A stretch of DNA of 64,000 nucleotides from JAICTV01 sp035634055 (GTDB lineage Bacteria; Planctomycetota; Phycisphaerae; Tepidisphaerales; Tepidisphaeraceae): NCBI GenBank assembly GCA_035634055.1, contig DASQDR010000058.1, forward strand, positions 1 through 64,000. Direction: 5' to 3'. A program made the position numbers and the translations under genes. Positions 35,609-44,616 of this stretch are shown here, in pieces (positions within the stretch are counted from its first letter, which is position 1; the number at the start of each line of letters is the position of its first letter). A model generated the notes under the pieces. It had not been told where the DNA came from. It saw nothing but the letters and a program-made list of their open reading frames with translations, and did not search any database.

Positions 35609-36091
35609 CTATTTTGCGCGGCGATACTCCGCGTTCATGAATGTCGTCCACGCGCCGTCCGGACCGAGCACGCTGGAACTGAAGAGGCGGTGCTCATCGC
35701 TGCGCAGGTCGATCGAATCGCGGTATCGGGCGGTGCCCCCCTCGGGGGAGAAACTGGGTCCCTCGCTCTCCAGCACCAGCACGTTGCCCGACGCGTCCAG
35801 CGACCCTTCGTAGTGCCAGAGGTGGGTCATCATCGATCCGATCCAGGTTCCGACGAAGCGGCGCTTCTGGGGGTCGAAGCCGAGGGTGAGGACCATGGTG
35901 GCCGTGTCGCCGTCGGGCATCGCGCCGCTGCCGTCGCAAACGATCCAGAGGTCGCCGATCGGGCGGACGGTCTCGGTCCCGCGAAACGTCTCGAGCGGCT
36001 TGTCCGGCCCCATCGACGCGCGGTGCTCGTACGTCCAGTTGCCGACGAGCTTTTGGAGCCAACGGTGTTCGCGGGTCGGTTCGGCTTGCAT
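35609..36091 (-). CDS. DUF1579 family protein
   Basis: 160 residues. HRWLQKLVGNWTYEHRA and WHYEGSLDASGNVLVLESEGP match DUF1579, a lipocalin-like beta-barrel family of unknown function. ATG at 36091 has a near-ideal ribosome site (aaaggaggatcctc). Single gene on this strand between plus-strand neighbours. Confidence 0.88.
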   Translation of the reverse strand: MQAEPTREHRWLQKLVGNWTYEHRASMGPDKPLETFRGTETVRPIGDLWIVCDGSGAMPDGDTATMVLTLGFDPQKRRFVGTWIGSMMTHLWHYEGSLDASGNVLVLESEGPSFSPEGGTARYRDSIDLRSDEHRLFSSSVLGPDGAWTTFMNAEYRRAK

Positions 36092-36321
36092 GAGGATCCT
36101 CCTTTTGGCGCCACGCGCGTGCAGCGTCGGGATGCGCGGGCGGCGCCACGCGCGGCGCCGTATTGGTCACGTGTCGTGCCCCTGAGCGACGAGCGATCAA
36201 GTTACCCGCAACGCCGCCGCGTGCCGAGGCGGCTGCCGAAACCGTTTGCGCCTAAACAAACGTGGCGGCGGCGGCGCGGGCAGTGGCGGCGGGCTCGCGC
36301 GGGCAGCGGTATGATGGCGGC

Positions 36322-37392
36322 GTGTCGTTGTCCCTTCCCATCCGCGGCCGCGGCGCCGCCCACAACCCGCCGAACCGCTTCGAACCGATCGACGTCGTGC
36401 CCGACCCGGACTGCGACCTCGACCCGTCGGAGCAGCCCGCCCCCACGACCGTCTACCTGCGCGACGCTTCGCGCTCGATCATCGCCAGCAACGACAGCCC
36501 GGACGTGATGATCGAGGCCAGCATCAACCCCTACCGCGGCTGCGAGCACGGGTGCATTTACTGCTTCGCGCGGCCAACCCACGAATACTTCGGTCTATCG
36601 GCCGGCCTGGATTTCGAGACGCGCATTTTCGTGAAGGAGCGCGCGCCCGAACTGCTCCGCGCCGAGCTGATGAGCCGCAGGTGGGACGTCCGCGCGATCT
36701 CGATCAGCGGCGTGACCGACTGCTACCAGCCGGTCGAGCGCAAGCTGCAAATCACCCGGCGGTGCCTCCAGGTGCTGGCCGAGTTCGGCAACCCGTGCGG
36801 CATCATCACCAAGAACCACCTGATCACGCGCGACGTCGACGTGCTGCGCGAGTTGGCCGGCCGCGACCTCGTCGGCACGATCCTGTCGGTGACGACGCTG
36901 GACGCCGACCTGCACCGCGTGCTCGAGCCGCGCGCCAGCACGCCCGCCCGGCGGCTGGCGGCGATCGAGGCGCTGGCCAACGCCGGCGTTCCGGTCGGCG
37001 TGATGGTCGCGCCGGTCATCCCGGGGCTGACCGACGTGGAGATGCCGGCGATCCTGCGCGCCGCCGCCGACGCGGGCGCGTCGTTCGCCGGCTACGTGCC
37101 GCTGCGCCTGCCGTTCGCGCTCTCCGCGATGTTTGAGGACTGGCTGGAGAAGCACTTCCCGCAGCGCAAGCAGAAGGTCCTGAACCAGATCCGCCAGATC
37201 CGCGGCGGGAAGCTCAACGACGGCAACTTCGGCTCGCGCATGCGCGGCGAGGGCCCGCTGGCGGAGCAGTTGGGCACAATGTTCGAGATGGCGAAAAAGC
37301 GCGCGGGGATCACCGGCGCGTTCCCCGAGCTGAGCAAGTCCCACTTCCGCCGCCCGCCGCGCGAGAACGAGCAGATGGGGTTGTTCGGCTGA
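36322..37392 (+). CDS. PA0069/Rv2578c-type radical SAM protein
   Basis: 356 residues from the GTG at 36322. The iron-sulfur motif YRGCEHGCIYCFARPTHEY places Cys74, Cys78 and Cys81 in a CxxxCxxC site. The family signature SINPYRGCEHGC and the barrel segments AISISGVTDCYQPVERK, CGIITKNHLITRD and PVIPGLTDVEMPAILR are all present, as is the C-terminal RMRGEGPLAEQ. The family is widespread but its reaction is unknown. An in-frame GTG 60 bases upstream is an alternative start; the preceding residues look non-coding. Confidence 0.93.
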   Translation: MSLSLPIRGRGAAHNPPNRFEPIDVVPDPDCDLDPSEQPAPTTVYLRDASRSIIASNDSPDVMIEASINPYRGCEHGCIYCFARPTHEYFGLSAGLDFETRIFVKERAPELLRAELMSRRWDVRAISISGVTDCYQPVERKLQITRRCLQVLAEFGNPCGIITKNHLITRDVDVLRELAGRDLVGTILSVTTLDADLHRVLEPRASTPARRLAAIEALANAGVPVGVMVAPVIPGLTDVEMPAILRAAADAGASFAGYVPLRLPFALSAMFEDWLEKHFPQRKQKVLNQIRQIRGGKLNDGNFGSRMRGEGPLAEQLGTMFEMAKKRAGITGAFPELSKSHFRRPPRENEQMGLFG

Positions 37393-37741
37393 CCGACTCC
37401 ACGAACGGCGCCGGCTACGCCGCGAGAGGGCGCCGCCTACCGGTGTAGCGTCGACAGCAGGAGACGTGTCATCCCGAAGCGTACTCGCGCGTATCATGCC
37501 GAAGCTTACCGGCGGGCGTGTCATGGGGGAGCGTACCGGACCGCTCTACATCGTCAGCCGCGGCCGGGTGGTTAGACGGCGCGGGCGGCGGGTTCCGCCC
37601 GCAACGAACCTTGTTTTGACCGCGCGGCCACTCGATCCGCGACAGGGCGATGGCGCATGTCCGCTGTGCCCGCTGCGCCCGGCGCGTGCGAGACACGCGG
37701 TGATCGGACAGCACCCCGCATCCGAGATATAGTCACTGCTC
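37393..37741. other. Intergenic region with dispersed palindromic repeat remnants
   Basis: 349 bases. The only structure is the tcatcccgaagcgtactc repeat at 37467 (listed separately) and partial variants of it to about 37540 (tatcatgccgaagcttac, gtcatgggggagcgtacc). No gene is supported. Confidence 0.6.
37467..37489. repeat. Dispersed repeat copy 1 (tgtcatcccgaagcgtactc)
   Basis: 23 bases, tgtcatcccgaagcgtactc plus gcg. The same 23-mer starts copies at 61460 and 63974. Degenerate variants follow within 70 bases. Confidence 0.8.
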
Positions 37742-38917
37742 ATGTCGCGGCGGATCCTGCTCTTCATCACTGACCTGGAGATCGGCGGAACGCCCACCGT
37801 CGTGCGCGAACTCGCCACGCGCCTGCACGATCCGGCGGCGGGCGCGGAAATTGAGGTCGGGTGCCTGGCGCCGTGGGGGCCGGTGGCGGATCAGATCCGC
37901 GCGGGCGGCATCGAGGTGACGGCGCTGGGGATCACTTCCAGATTCCGCATCGGTCGGGCCGTGCGCAAGCTGCGCGAGCTGGTGCGCGAGCGGAAGATCG
38001 ACGTCGTCTTCAGCTTCCTCGTCCACGCCAACGCCGTCGCCGCCAAGGCGCGCGCGGCGGCGGCCGGGGAGTTGCAGCACGTGCGGTGGTTGCAGTCGAT
38101 CCAGACGACGCAGCCGCGGCCGCGCTGGCACTGGTGGGTGCAGCGGCGCATCGCGCCGGCGGCGGAGAAGGTGGTGGTCCCCTCGCCGTCGGCGGCAACG
38201 GTCGCGCGCGAGCGCGCGGGCGTGCCGGCGGAGAAGGTGGTCGTCATTCCCAATGCCGTCGACGTTTGCCACTTCTCCGCCATCGCCGCCGAGCGGGAGG
38301 CGTACCTCTCCCGGCGGCACTCGGCCGAGCGCGCGTGGCATGTCGGGTTCCTCGGGCGGCTCGATCCGGTCAAGCGGGTGGAGGACCTGATCCACGCGAT
38401 CCGCCGCCTCGCGGACGGATCGCCGCTGACGCACTATCAGCTCCACGTCTTCGGCGACGGCGCGCTCCGCCCCAAGCTCGAATCGCTCGCCCGCGCGGTG
38501 CTCTCGCCGCAAGTGGAATACAAGTTTCACGGCACGGTGGACACGCCCGGCGAGGCGCTGAAACAGATGGACCTGCTCGTGCTGCCGTCGGTTGCCGAGG
38601 GTTTCGGGCTCGTGCTCATCGAGGCGATGGCCACCGGCGTGCCCGTGGTGGCGACGGACGTGATGGGCATCCGCGATGTCGTCGCCCACGAGCGCACCGG
38701 CCTGCTCGTCCCGCCGTGCGCGCCGCAGCAGTTGGCCGACGCCATCCGCAGGATGTGCGAGGACGGCGAACTTCGCCGGCGGATGATCGTCAACGGCTGC
38801 GAGGAGGTCCGGCGCAGGTATAGCTGGGAATTCGTGCTGCCGGAGTACCGTAAGCTGCTCGGCTTGGCCCCATCTCCTGCTACGTCGCGGATAGCGCGGG
38901 CTGCGCAGCACCATTGA
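37742..38917 (+). CDS. GT4-family glycosyltransferase
   Basis: 391 residues with a GT-B fold. The N-terminal domain begins ILLFITDLEIGGTPTVVRELA (acceptor side). The linker VVIPNAVDVCHF precedes the donor domain: HVGFLGRLDPVKRVEDLIHAI, VFGDGALRPKLESLA and the GT4 signature PSVAEGFGLVLIEAMATGVPVVATD, in which the EGFGL glutamate is expected to contact the donor phosphate. Probably adds a sugar in envelope polysaccharide or lipopolysaccharide synthesis. Substrates are unknown. Confidence 0.92.
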   Translation: MSRRILLFITDLEIGGTPTVVRELATRLHDPAAGAEIEVGCLAPWGPVADQIRAGGIEVTALGITSRFRIGRAVRKLRELVRERKIDVVFSFLVHANAVAAKARAAAAGELQHVRWLQSIQTTQPRPRWHWWVQRRIAPAAEKVVVPSPSAATVARERAGVPAEKVVVIPNAVDVCHFSAIAAEREAYLSRRHSAERAWHVGFLGRLDPVKRVEDLIHAIRRLADGSPLTHYQLHVFGDGALRPKLESLARAVLSPQVEYKFHGTVDTPGEALKQMDLLVLPSVAEGFGLVLIEAMATGVPVVATDVMGIRDVVAHERTGLLVPPCAPQQLADAIRRMCEDGELRRRMIVNGCEEVRRRYSWEFVLPEYRKLLGLAPSPATSRIARAAQHH

Positions 38918-38975
38918 GCGCAATCAGCCCGGCCCTCACCCCGGCCCGCTCGCAGGCTACTGGCAGAGCGGGTCG

Positions 38976-39911
38976 TCAGTCGTACTGCTCGGGCGACTCG
39001 CCCTTCGGACGCGTCTTCCATCTTCTGTGGACCCACAGGTATTGGCCCGGGTCGGCACGGACGAAGTCTTCGATCGCCCTGGTGTAGCGCTGCGTGATGT
39101 AGCGCATCGGGTCGGGCTGGTCCTTCCAATCCTTGGGGTAGATGATGTCCTGGCTGGCGCACTCGAACTTGAAGCGGTCGCCGATCCGCCGGGCGTAGCC
39201 GATCACCACCGGGATCTCGTATTGCATGGCGAGCAGCGCGATCGACTTGTAGGTGCTGGCCTTTCGGCCGAAGAAGTCGACGAAGATCCCCTTGCTGCCC
39301 GCATTCTGGTCAGCGATGAAGCCGACGGCGCCGTGCTTGTCGAGCACCTCGACGACCTCGGTGGTCGCGCCTTTCTTGGCGATGATGCGCTGCCCGGTCT
39401 TCTCGCGCACGCCGAAGACGAATTCGCTCACGTACGGGTTGTCCAGGGGGCGCGCGACGCTGACGGTGGGAAAGCCGAGCGTGGCCAGCACGTAGCCGAG
39501 GATCTCCCAGTTCCCGTAGTGGCCGGTGAGCATGATGACGCCCTGGTTGCGGCGGAGCAGCAGCCGCAGCGTCTCCTGGAACCCGCCGCCGAGCTGGACG
39601 TAGCGGGCAAAGGTGTCCGGGCGGATCAGGCGCGTCGTCAGCAGCACCTCGACGCCAAGCATGCACAGCGCCTGCACCGACCGACGCGCCATGGCGCGGC
39701 GCTTGGCCTCGGGCATGTCCGGGAAGCTGCGGGCGAGGTTTCCAAGGGCGCGATCGCGGTGCTTCTTGTCCACCGCGTACATCACGCTGCCCACGATTTT
39801 CGCCAGCCCGAGCGACACGTCCGGTCCCCACGAGTGCACGGCCATCGAGACCACGCGCAGCGCGAGGTAGACGAGTCGATCGAGCAGGTCGTTGCGCGCC
39901 TTGTCCGCCAT
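38976..39911 (-). CDS. Lysophospholipid/lipid A acyltransferase (LpxL family)
   Basis: 311 residues. The catalytic HxxxxE box is His131-Glu136 in MLTGHYGNWE. Other landmarks are RRNQGVIMLTG, IADQNAGSKGIFVDFFG and EDFVRADPGQYLWVHRRWK near the C-terminus. One membrane-associating segment lies near residues 12-27. The enzyme would transfer a secondary acyl chain onto lipid A or a related lipid at the inner membrane. Convergent with the glycosyltransferase gene, consistent with an envelope neighbourhood. ATG at 39911. Confidence 0.93.
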   Translation of the reverse strand: MADKARNDLLDRLVYLALRVVSMAVHSWGPDVSLGLAKIVGSVMYAVDKKHRDRALGNLARSFPDMPEAKRRAMARRSVQALCMLGVEVLLTTRLIRPDTFARYVQLGGGFQETLRLLLRRNQGVIMLTGHYGNWEILGYVLATLGFPTVSVARPLDNPYVSEFVFGVREKTGQRIIAKKGATTEVVEVLDKHGAVGFIADQNAGSKGIFVDFFGRKASTYKSIALLAMQYEIPVVIGYARRIGDRFKFECASQDIIYPKDWKDQPDPMRYITQRYTRAIEDFVRADPGQYLWVHRRWKTRPKGESPEQYD

Positions 39912-40036
39912 GGCGGGCGGGATTGTAAGAGCGGGCGGCGCTTTTGGAACGGGCCGCCGGTCGCGGGTGGATCGCCGACGGGCGGCAGGGCGGCGGGGCG
40001 GGAGCGGCCTGGCTGACGGGGCGGGGCGAGAGCCGC

Positions 40037-41212
40037 TCAGCCGCCGATGCGACTCATCTGTTGGTTGCCGTGCATCGAGTGAACGTCAGGTTTGAGGCGC
40101 ACGCACTCTTCCATCGCGCGGGCGACGGCGTCGCGGCGGCGGAGCGGATCGGGCTGGGATCGGAGGACGCCGCGAACGTCCACTTCGCCGCCCTCGAACA
40201 GGCACGACCGCAGCACGCCATCGGCCGTCAGGCGAAGGCGATTGCACGAGGCGCAGAACGGGGCGGACATGGCGCTGATGAACCCGACACGGCCGAGCGC
40301 GTCCGGGTGACTCAGGCGGTAGACGATCGCCGGCCCGACGCCCGGCTCCCGCGCGCGGTCCACCGGCACCAGTGGCCCGACCGCGCCCTCGATGCGCGCG
40401 CGAACCTCCATTTCGTCGATGAAGGCGTCCGCGCCGCGATCCTGCGCGCCGCACCCGCCGGCCGGGCCCATTTCCGAAGCATCCACCGCGAGCGCCGGCC
40501 GAGCGTGCGGCTCGCTCGCTTCATCCTTCATCCTTCCGCCTTCATCCTTGGGAGCATGCATCAGCGCCGCGTCGCCGAGCGGCATGTACTCAATGAAGCG
40601 CACGGTGAGCCGGCGGGCGAGGGTGAGGCGGGCGAAGTCGGCGACCTCGTCATCGTTAGTGCCGCGCATGGTGACGACGTTAATCTTCAGCCCGCCGAAG
40701 CCGACCGCCTCGCAGCGGTCGAGCCCGCGCATCACGCTCGCGAGGTCGCCGGTGCGGGTGATGGCGCGGAAGCGGTCGGGGCGGAGGCTGTCGATGCTCA
40801 CCGTGACGCGGTCGAGCCCCGCCTCGCGCAGCGGGCCGGCCAGGTGCTCGAGCAGGTGGCCATTGGTGGTGAGCGACAGGTCCTCGATCCCGTCGAGCCG
40901 GCGGAGCATGCGGACGAGGTCCACCAGGCCGTGACGGATCGTCGGCTCGCCGCCGGTGAGCTTGAACCGCCGGATGCCGTGAACGCCGATGGCCGCGCGG
41001 GCGACATCGGCGATCTCCTCAAAGCTGAGCAGGTTCTCCTTCGGCAGCCAGCGCACGCCTTCCTCAGGCATGCAGTAGAGGCAGCGGAAGTTGCAGCGAT
41101 CGGTGACGCTGATGCGAAGGACGCGCACCGCAGAGATCGACCGTGGCCCCGTCTCGCGCTGCGCGGGGGCAAGCGCGGGCTGCGGGCGAGGCTCGAAGAG
41201 GGGCAGGCGCAT
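40037..41212 (-). CDS. moaA: GTP 3',8-cyclase (MoaA)
   Basis: First step of molybdenum cofactor synthesis, a radical SAM cyclisation of GTP. 391 residues, longer than the usual about 330. N-terminal cluster TDRCNFRCLYCMPEEG (Cys40, Cys44, Cys47), then FKLTGGEPTIR and SLTTNGHLLEHLAG; C-terminal cluster FCASCNRLRLTADGVLRSCLF; C-terminal Gly-Gly (MSRIGG). Between PLGD and EMEVRARIEGAVGPLV there are about 45 residues, where other MoaA have about 12. Part of this insert (HAPKDEGGRMKDEASEPHA) is encoded by a simple repeat of aaggatgaag units (40518-40553). ATG at 41212 precedes the family N-terminus; an open frame continues further upstream. Confidence 0.94.
   Translation of the reverse strand: MRLPLFEPRPQPALAPAQRETGPRSISAVRVLRISVTDRCNFRCLYCMPEEGVRWLPKENLLSFEEIADVARAAIGVHGIRRFKLTGGEPTIRHGLVDLVRMLRRLDGIEDLSLTTNGHLLEHLAGPLREAGLDRVTVSIDSLRPDRFRAITRTGDLASVMRGLDRCEAVGFGGLKINVVTMRGTNDDEVADFARLTLARRLTVRFIEYMPLGDAALMHAPKDEGGRMKDEASEPHARPALAVDASEMGPAGGCGAQDRGADAFIDEMEVRARIEGAVGPLVPVDRAREPGVGPAIVYRLSHPDALGRVGFISAMSAPFCASCNRLRLTADGVLRSCLFEGGEVDVRGVLRSQPDPLRRRDAVARAMEECVRLKPDVHSMHGNQQMSRIGG
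40518..40553. repeat. Simple repeat ttcatcctt inside moaA
   Basis: Plus strand reads cttcatccttcatccttccg then ccttcatcctt. Three ttcatcctt units within about 35 bases, in frame with moaA on the minus strand, encoding a Lys/Asp/Glu/Gly-rich insert. Confidence 0.75.
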
Positions 41213-41602
41213 GGGCGGGGCAATTGTACGCGGGAAATCAGCCTCGCGGGAGCGAAATGTCCGCCCGGGCCCGTGACGCAGCATGATTTGGGGGGGCGAG
41301 GCGCGGGCGACGCGCGGGCGGCCATGAGTGCGGTCGCGGCCCGCGCGGGTAACGTCGGAGGCGCGCGACGCCGCGTAATCTCGCGCGCTACCGGCGCGTT
41401 GAAGATGCGCGCGTGCCCGACTGAAGCGCCGCCGCGCGCCTTCGCGGAAGCGGTTCCAAACACCGGTGAGGTTTCTAACTTTCGGGCGTTTGAAGGGCCA
41501 AACCCGTGGTGTAGGATGCCCCGCTCGGGTCGACGCGCCGCCTCGTGCTTCGCGCGGGAAAATGGCCTGGCAACGTCCTGAAAGCTCTGGAAGGAGTCTG
41601 TC
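41213..41602. other. Promoter region between divergent moaA and the large exported-protein gene
   Basis: 390 bases, no supported gene. A candidate promoter for the plus-strand gene is ttgaag at 41490-41495, a 16-base spacer and taggat at 41512-41517. The strong ribosome site ggaagg(agtc) lies at 41590-41596. A run of nine g at about 41291-41297 is notable. Confidence 0.45.
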
Positions 41603-43519
41603 ATGAATCGGTTTCGCAAGGTCGCGCCGGCAGCAGTGCTGGTCGCCGTGGCCGTCATCTGTTTCCGTGCCCCGGCGGCGCGGGCGCAGGTGCTCCAGCA
41701 GGTCCCGGCCGACGCGCTGGTGGTCGTGAAATTCAACAAGCTAAAGGCCACGAGCGACAAGTGGGCGCAGATGGCGCAGAAGCTCGGCGTGGCCGAGGGG
41801 CAGCAGGGGCTTTCGGATCCGCTTGGCGCGTTCAAGCAGAACGCGAAGATCACCAACGGCATGGACGACGCCGGCGACGCGGCGATGTTCGTCCCCAACC
41901 TCCCGATGCAGGCGGGAGCGCGCGGGCAGCAACAGCCGCCGATGGTGCTGCTGCTGCCGGTGACGGATTACCAGGCGTTCATCGCCAACTTCCAGGACGC
42001 CAAGACCGAAGGCGGCGTCTCGACCGTCCGCTTCGGCACCAACCCGATGGACAGCTACGTCGTCAACTGGGGCAAGTACGCCGCCATCAGCACCACGCGC
42101 GACGCGCTGGCGAAGAAGCCCGAGGGGATCCAGCCGCAGGGGATCAGCGCCAAGGAACTGAACGACAAGGACGTGTGCGCCTACGTCAACATGAAGGCGG
42201 CGCGGGCGAAGATCCTGCCGGCACTGGCGCAGGCGCGCACCACGGCGGCGCAGCAGTTTGAGCAGGCGATTCAACAGCAGCAGCGCGGCGCCGGCGCCGG
42301 CGCGGGTGCTGATCCGGATGCCGCCCCCGGCGCGGGCGCGGCCCCGGCAAACAACGCGGCCGCGATGCGCATGATGCCGCTCGCTCGGGCGGGCATCAAT
42401 CGAGTGTTCGATGTCGTGCAGCAGGTGGTGACCGACGCCGACGCCGCCACTTATGGCTTCAGCGTCGGCGACGATGGTTTGAAGAGCACCATGCTGGCCG
42501 ACTTCACGCAGGGCAGCCCGTCCGCACAGCGCGTGGCGCAGCTCAAGGGGACCAACGAGTCGCTGGTTGGCAGCCTGCCCGCCGCCAAGTACATCTTCGT
42601 CGCCGGCGGGCTCGGTGATCCGAAGGTTGGCACCGAGATGCTGAACAACTTCCTCGCCCCGATCGAGGCCGAGGCGGCCAAGCTGGGGGCCGAGGGTCAG
42701 GCGATCACCACCTACACGAATTCCCTCAAAGCCTGGGCCGGCGCCAGCCGCGGGTCGCAGGTGGGCTGGGTCGCGCCGACGGGCGCGCTCGGTCAGGAAG
42801 CGATCTTCCAGTTCGTCTCGGTCGTCACCGGAGACGCGCAGAAGCTCCAGCAGGCGCAGCAGCAGATGCTGAGCAGCCAGCAGGCGCTGATGGACGCCTT
42901 CTCCCCGGCCGGCGGCGGGATGCAGGTGAAGACCAACTACACGCCGAACGCCAAGACCATCGACGGCGTCGCCCTCAGCCAGTTCCAGAGAACGTTCACC
43001 ACCCCTGAGGTTCAGCGGGCGACCCCGCAGCAGATGCAGATGCAGCAGATGATGACGTTCATGTACGGCCCGAACGGCGTCAGCGGCTACACCGGCGCGG
43101 TGGGCAACGACAAGCTGATCGTCGCCAGCGGCGTGAGCGACCAGGTCCTCCAGCAACTCATCACCGCCGCCAAGGGTGGGCAGGGCGGCTTCGAGCAGGC
43201 GGCGGAAGTGCAATCGGTCAAGCAGCAGCTCCCGCAGAACCGGCTGGCGGTGGGGTACTTGTCGCTCGACACCCTGGTGACCACCGCCGCCAACTACGCG
43301 CGGATGTTCGGGATGCCGGTGAACCTCCAGCTCCCGCAGAACCTGCCGCCCATCGGCGGCGCCGTCAGCACCGAGGGCGGCGCGGTCCGCGCCGACGGCT
43401 ACATCCCCGCCCAGCTCGTGCAGAGCCTCGTGGCTTCGGTGCAGCAGATGCAGGCCCAGATGCGCGGCGGCGGCGGCGGCGGCGGCGGCCAGCAGCCGGG
43501 CGGGCCCGGAGGACTGTAG
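41603..43519 (+). CDS. Large exported Gln/Gly-rich protein of unknown function
   Basis: 638 residues with a signal peptide of about 28 residues (MNRFRKVAPAAVLVAVAVIC, cut near ARAQ). The body begins VLQQVPADALVVVKFNKLK, resembling the start of DUF3352-type exported proteins of planctomycetes. A Gln/Gly/Ala-rich linker lies at about residues 212-255, and many QQ pairs occur between 415 and 490. The C-terminus is a run of glycines and Gln (RGGGGGGGGQQPGGPGG). No catalytic motif is recognised. Excellent ribosome site (ctggaaggagtctg). Transcription would stop at the bidirectional terminator at 43588. Confidence 0.85.
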   Translation: MNRFRKVAPAAVLVAVAVICFRAPAARAQVLQQVPADALVVVKFNKLKATSDKWAQMAQKLGVAEGQQGLSDPLGAFKQNAKITNGMDDAGDAAMFVPNLPMQAGARGQQQPPMVLLLPVTDYQAFIANFQDAKTEGGVSTVRFGTNPMDSYVVNWGKYAAISTTRDALAKKPEGIQPQGISAKELNDKDVCAYVNMKAARAKILPALAQARTTAAQQFEQAIQQQQRGAGAGAGADPDAAPGAGAAPANNAAAMRMMPLARAGINRVFDVVQQVVTDADAATYGFSVGDDGLKSTMLADFTQGSPSAQRVAQLKGTNESLVGSLPAAKYIFVAGGLGDPKVGTEMLNNFLAPIEAEAAKLGAEGQAITTYTNSLKAWAGASRGSQVGWVAPTGALGQEAIFQFVSVVTGDAQKLQQAQQQMLSSQQALMDAFSPAGGGMQVKTNYTPNAKTIDGVALSQFQRTFTTPEVQRATPQQMQMQQMMTFMYGPNGVSGYTGAVGNDKLIVASGVSDQVLQQLITAAKGGQGGFEQAAEVQSVKQQLPQNRLAVGYLSLDTLVTTAANYARMFGMPVNLQLPQNLPPIGGAVSTEGGAVRADGYIPAQLVQSLVASVQQMQAQMRGGGGGGGGQQPGGPGGL

Positions 43520-43587
43520 CCCGCTGACGGGCGAATTCGGAAAGTAGAAAGTACGAAATCCGGAACAATCCCTAAGGCAGAAAAACG

Positions 43588-43630
43588 AAATGACCGAAAC
43601 GGCGCAGCGCCGTTTCGGTCATTTCTTCTT
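43588..43630. terminator. Bidirectional rho-independent terminator
   Basis: Perfect 17-bp stem aaatgaccgaaacggcg / cgccgtttcggtcattt with a 3-base loop, flanked by aaaaacg on the left and cttcttttg on the right. It separates the convergent exported-protein gene and trpC and should work for both. Confidence 0.95.
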
Positions 43631-43693
43631 TTGTCGTTCCTAATTTATTTGGTGCTTCGCGCTGCTCTATTCGAACTTCCCGCGCAGCGGGGC

Positions 43694-44503
43694 TCACGTG
43701 CCAAACATCGCGCGGATCTTCGCCCCGATATCGTCGCTGCGCATCAGGCTCTCGCCGACCAGCACGGCCTTCACGCCGGCCTCTTGCAGCTTGCGGATGT
43801 CGTCGTGGGTGTTGATGCCGCTCTCGCTGACCAGCACCCGCCGGTCCTCGACCAGCTCCGCCATCCGAAGCGTAGTGCCCAGGTCGGTCTTGAAGGTGCG
43901 CAGGTCGCGGTTGTTGATCCCCAGCAGCGAGTAGCTCTTGTGCGGGAAGCCGATCACCCGGTCGCGCACGCGGATCAGGTTGTCCATGTCGTGCACCTCG
44001 ATCAGGCACGTCATGCTCAGCTCCGTCGCCAGGATTTGCAGGTCGATCATCTCGTTGACCTGGAGCGCCTCGGCGATGAGCAGGATGGCGTCGGCGCCGG
44101 CCGCGCGCGATTCGTACACCTGGTAGGGGTCGATTACGAAATCCTTCCGCAGCACCGGCAGCTTCACCGCGTCGCGCACCTGCTGGATGTACTCCAGCTT
44201 CCCCTGGAAGTACTTCTCGTCGGTCAGCACGCTCAGCGCGTCGGCGCCGTTGTCGGCGTAGGCGCGGGCGATCTGCACCGGGTCGAAGTCTGCGCGGATG
44301 ACGCCGGCGCTGGGGGAAGCCTTCTTCACCTCGGCGATGAGGTTCACCGGCTTCTTGCCATCGCGGGTGACGGCCTGGAAGAAGTTGCGCGGGCGCCCCA
44401 GCGTCTGGATGGTTTCCTTGAGCCGCTCGACGGGGGCGGCGGCCTTGCGCTGCGCGACTTCCTCGCGCTTTGTCTGGATGATCTCGTCGAGGACGTTGGC
44501 CAT
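43694..44503 (-). CDS. trpC: Indole-3-glycerol-phosphate synthase
   Basis: Tryptophan biosynthesis: ring closure of CdRP to indole-3-glycerol phosphate. 269 residues, normal length, a TIM barrel. Landmarks are VNLIAEVKKASPSAGVIR (catalytic Lys), ALSVLTDEKYFQGKLEYI, PVLRKDFVIDPYQVYE (catalytic Lys), CLIEVHD, LLGINNRDLRTF and VSESGINTHDDI. ATG at 44503; upstream in-frame residues are not conserved. It stands alone; no other trp gene is nearby. Confidence 0.97.
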   Translation of the reverse strand: MANVLDEIIQTKREEVAQRKAAAPVERLKETIQTLGRPRNFFQAVTRDGKKPVNLIAEVKKASPSAGVIRADFDPVQIARAYADNGADALSVLTDEKYFQGKLEYIQQVRDAVKLPVLRKDFVIDPYQVYESRAAGADAILLIAEALQVNEMIDLQILATELSMTCLIEVHDMDNLIRVRDRVIGFPHKSYSLLGINNRDLRTFKTDLGTTLRMAELVEDRRVLVSESGINTHDDIRKLQEAGVKAVLVGESLMRSDDIGAKIRAMFGT

Positions 44504-44616
44504 AGGAAAGGTGCGTGGCGACCCGTAGAATCCGCCGCCCGTGCGAACCGCGAGAGGGGGCGCGCGCCAGGGGCGGCCCGTCAACTGGGGCGGCAACTGT
44601 AAACCGGATCGATCGA

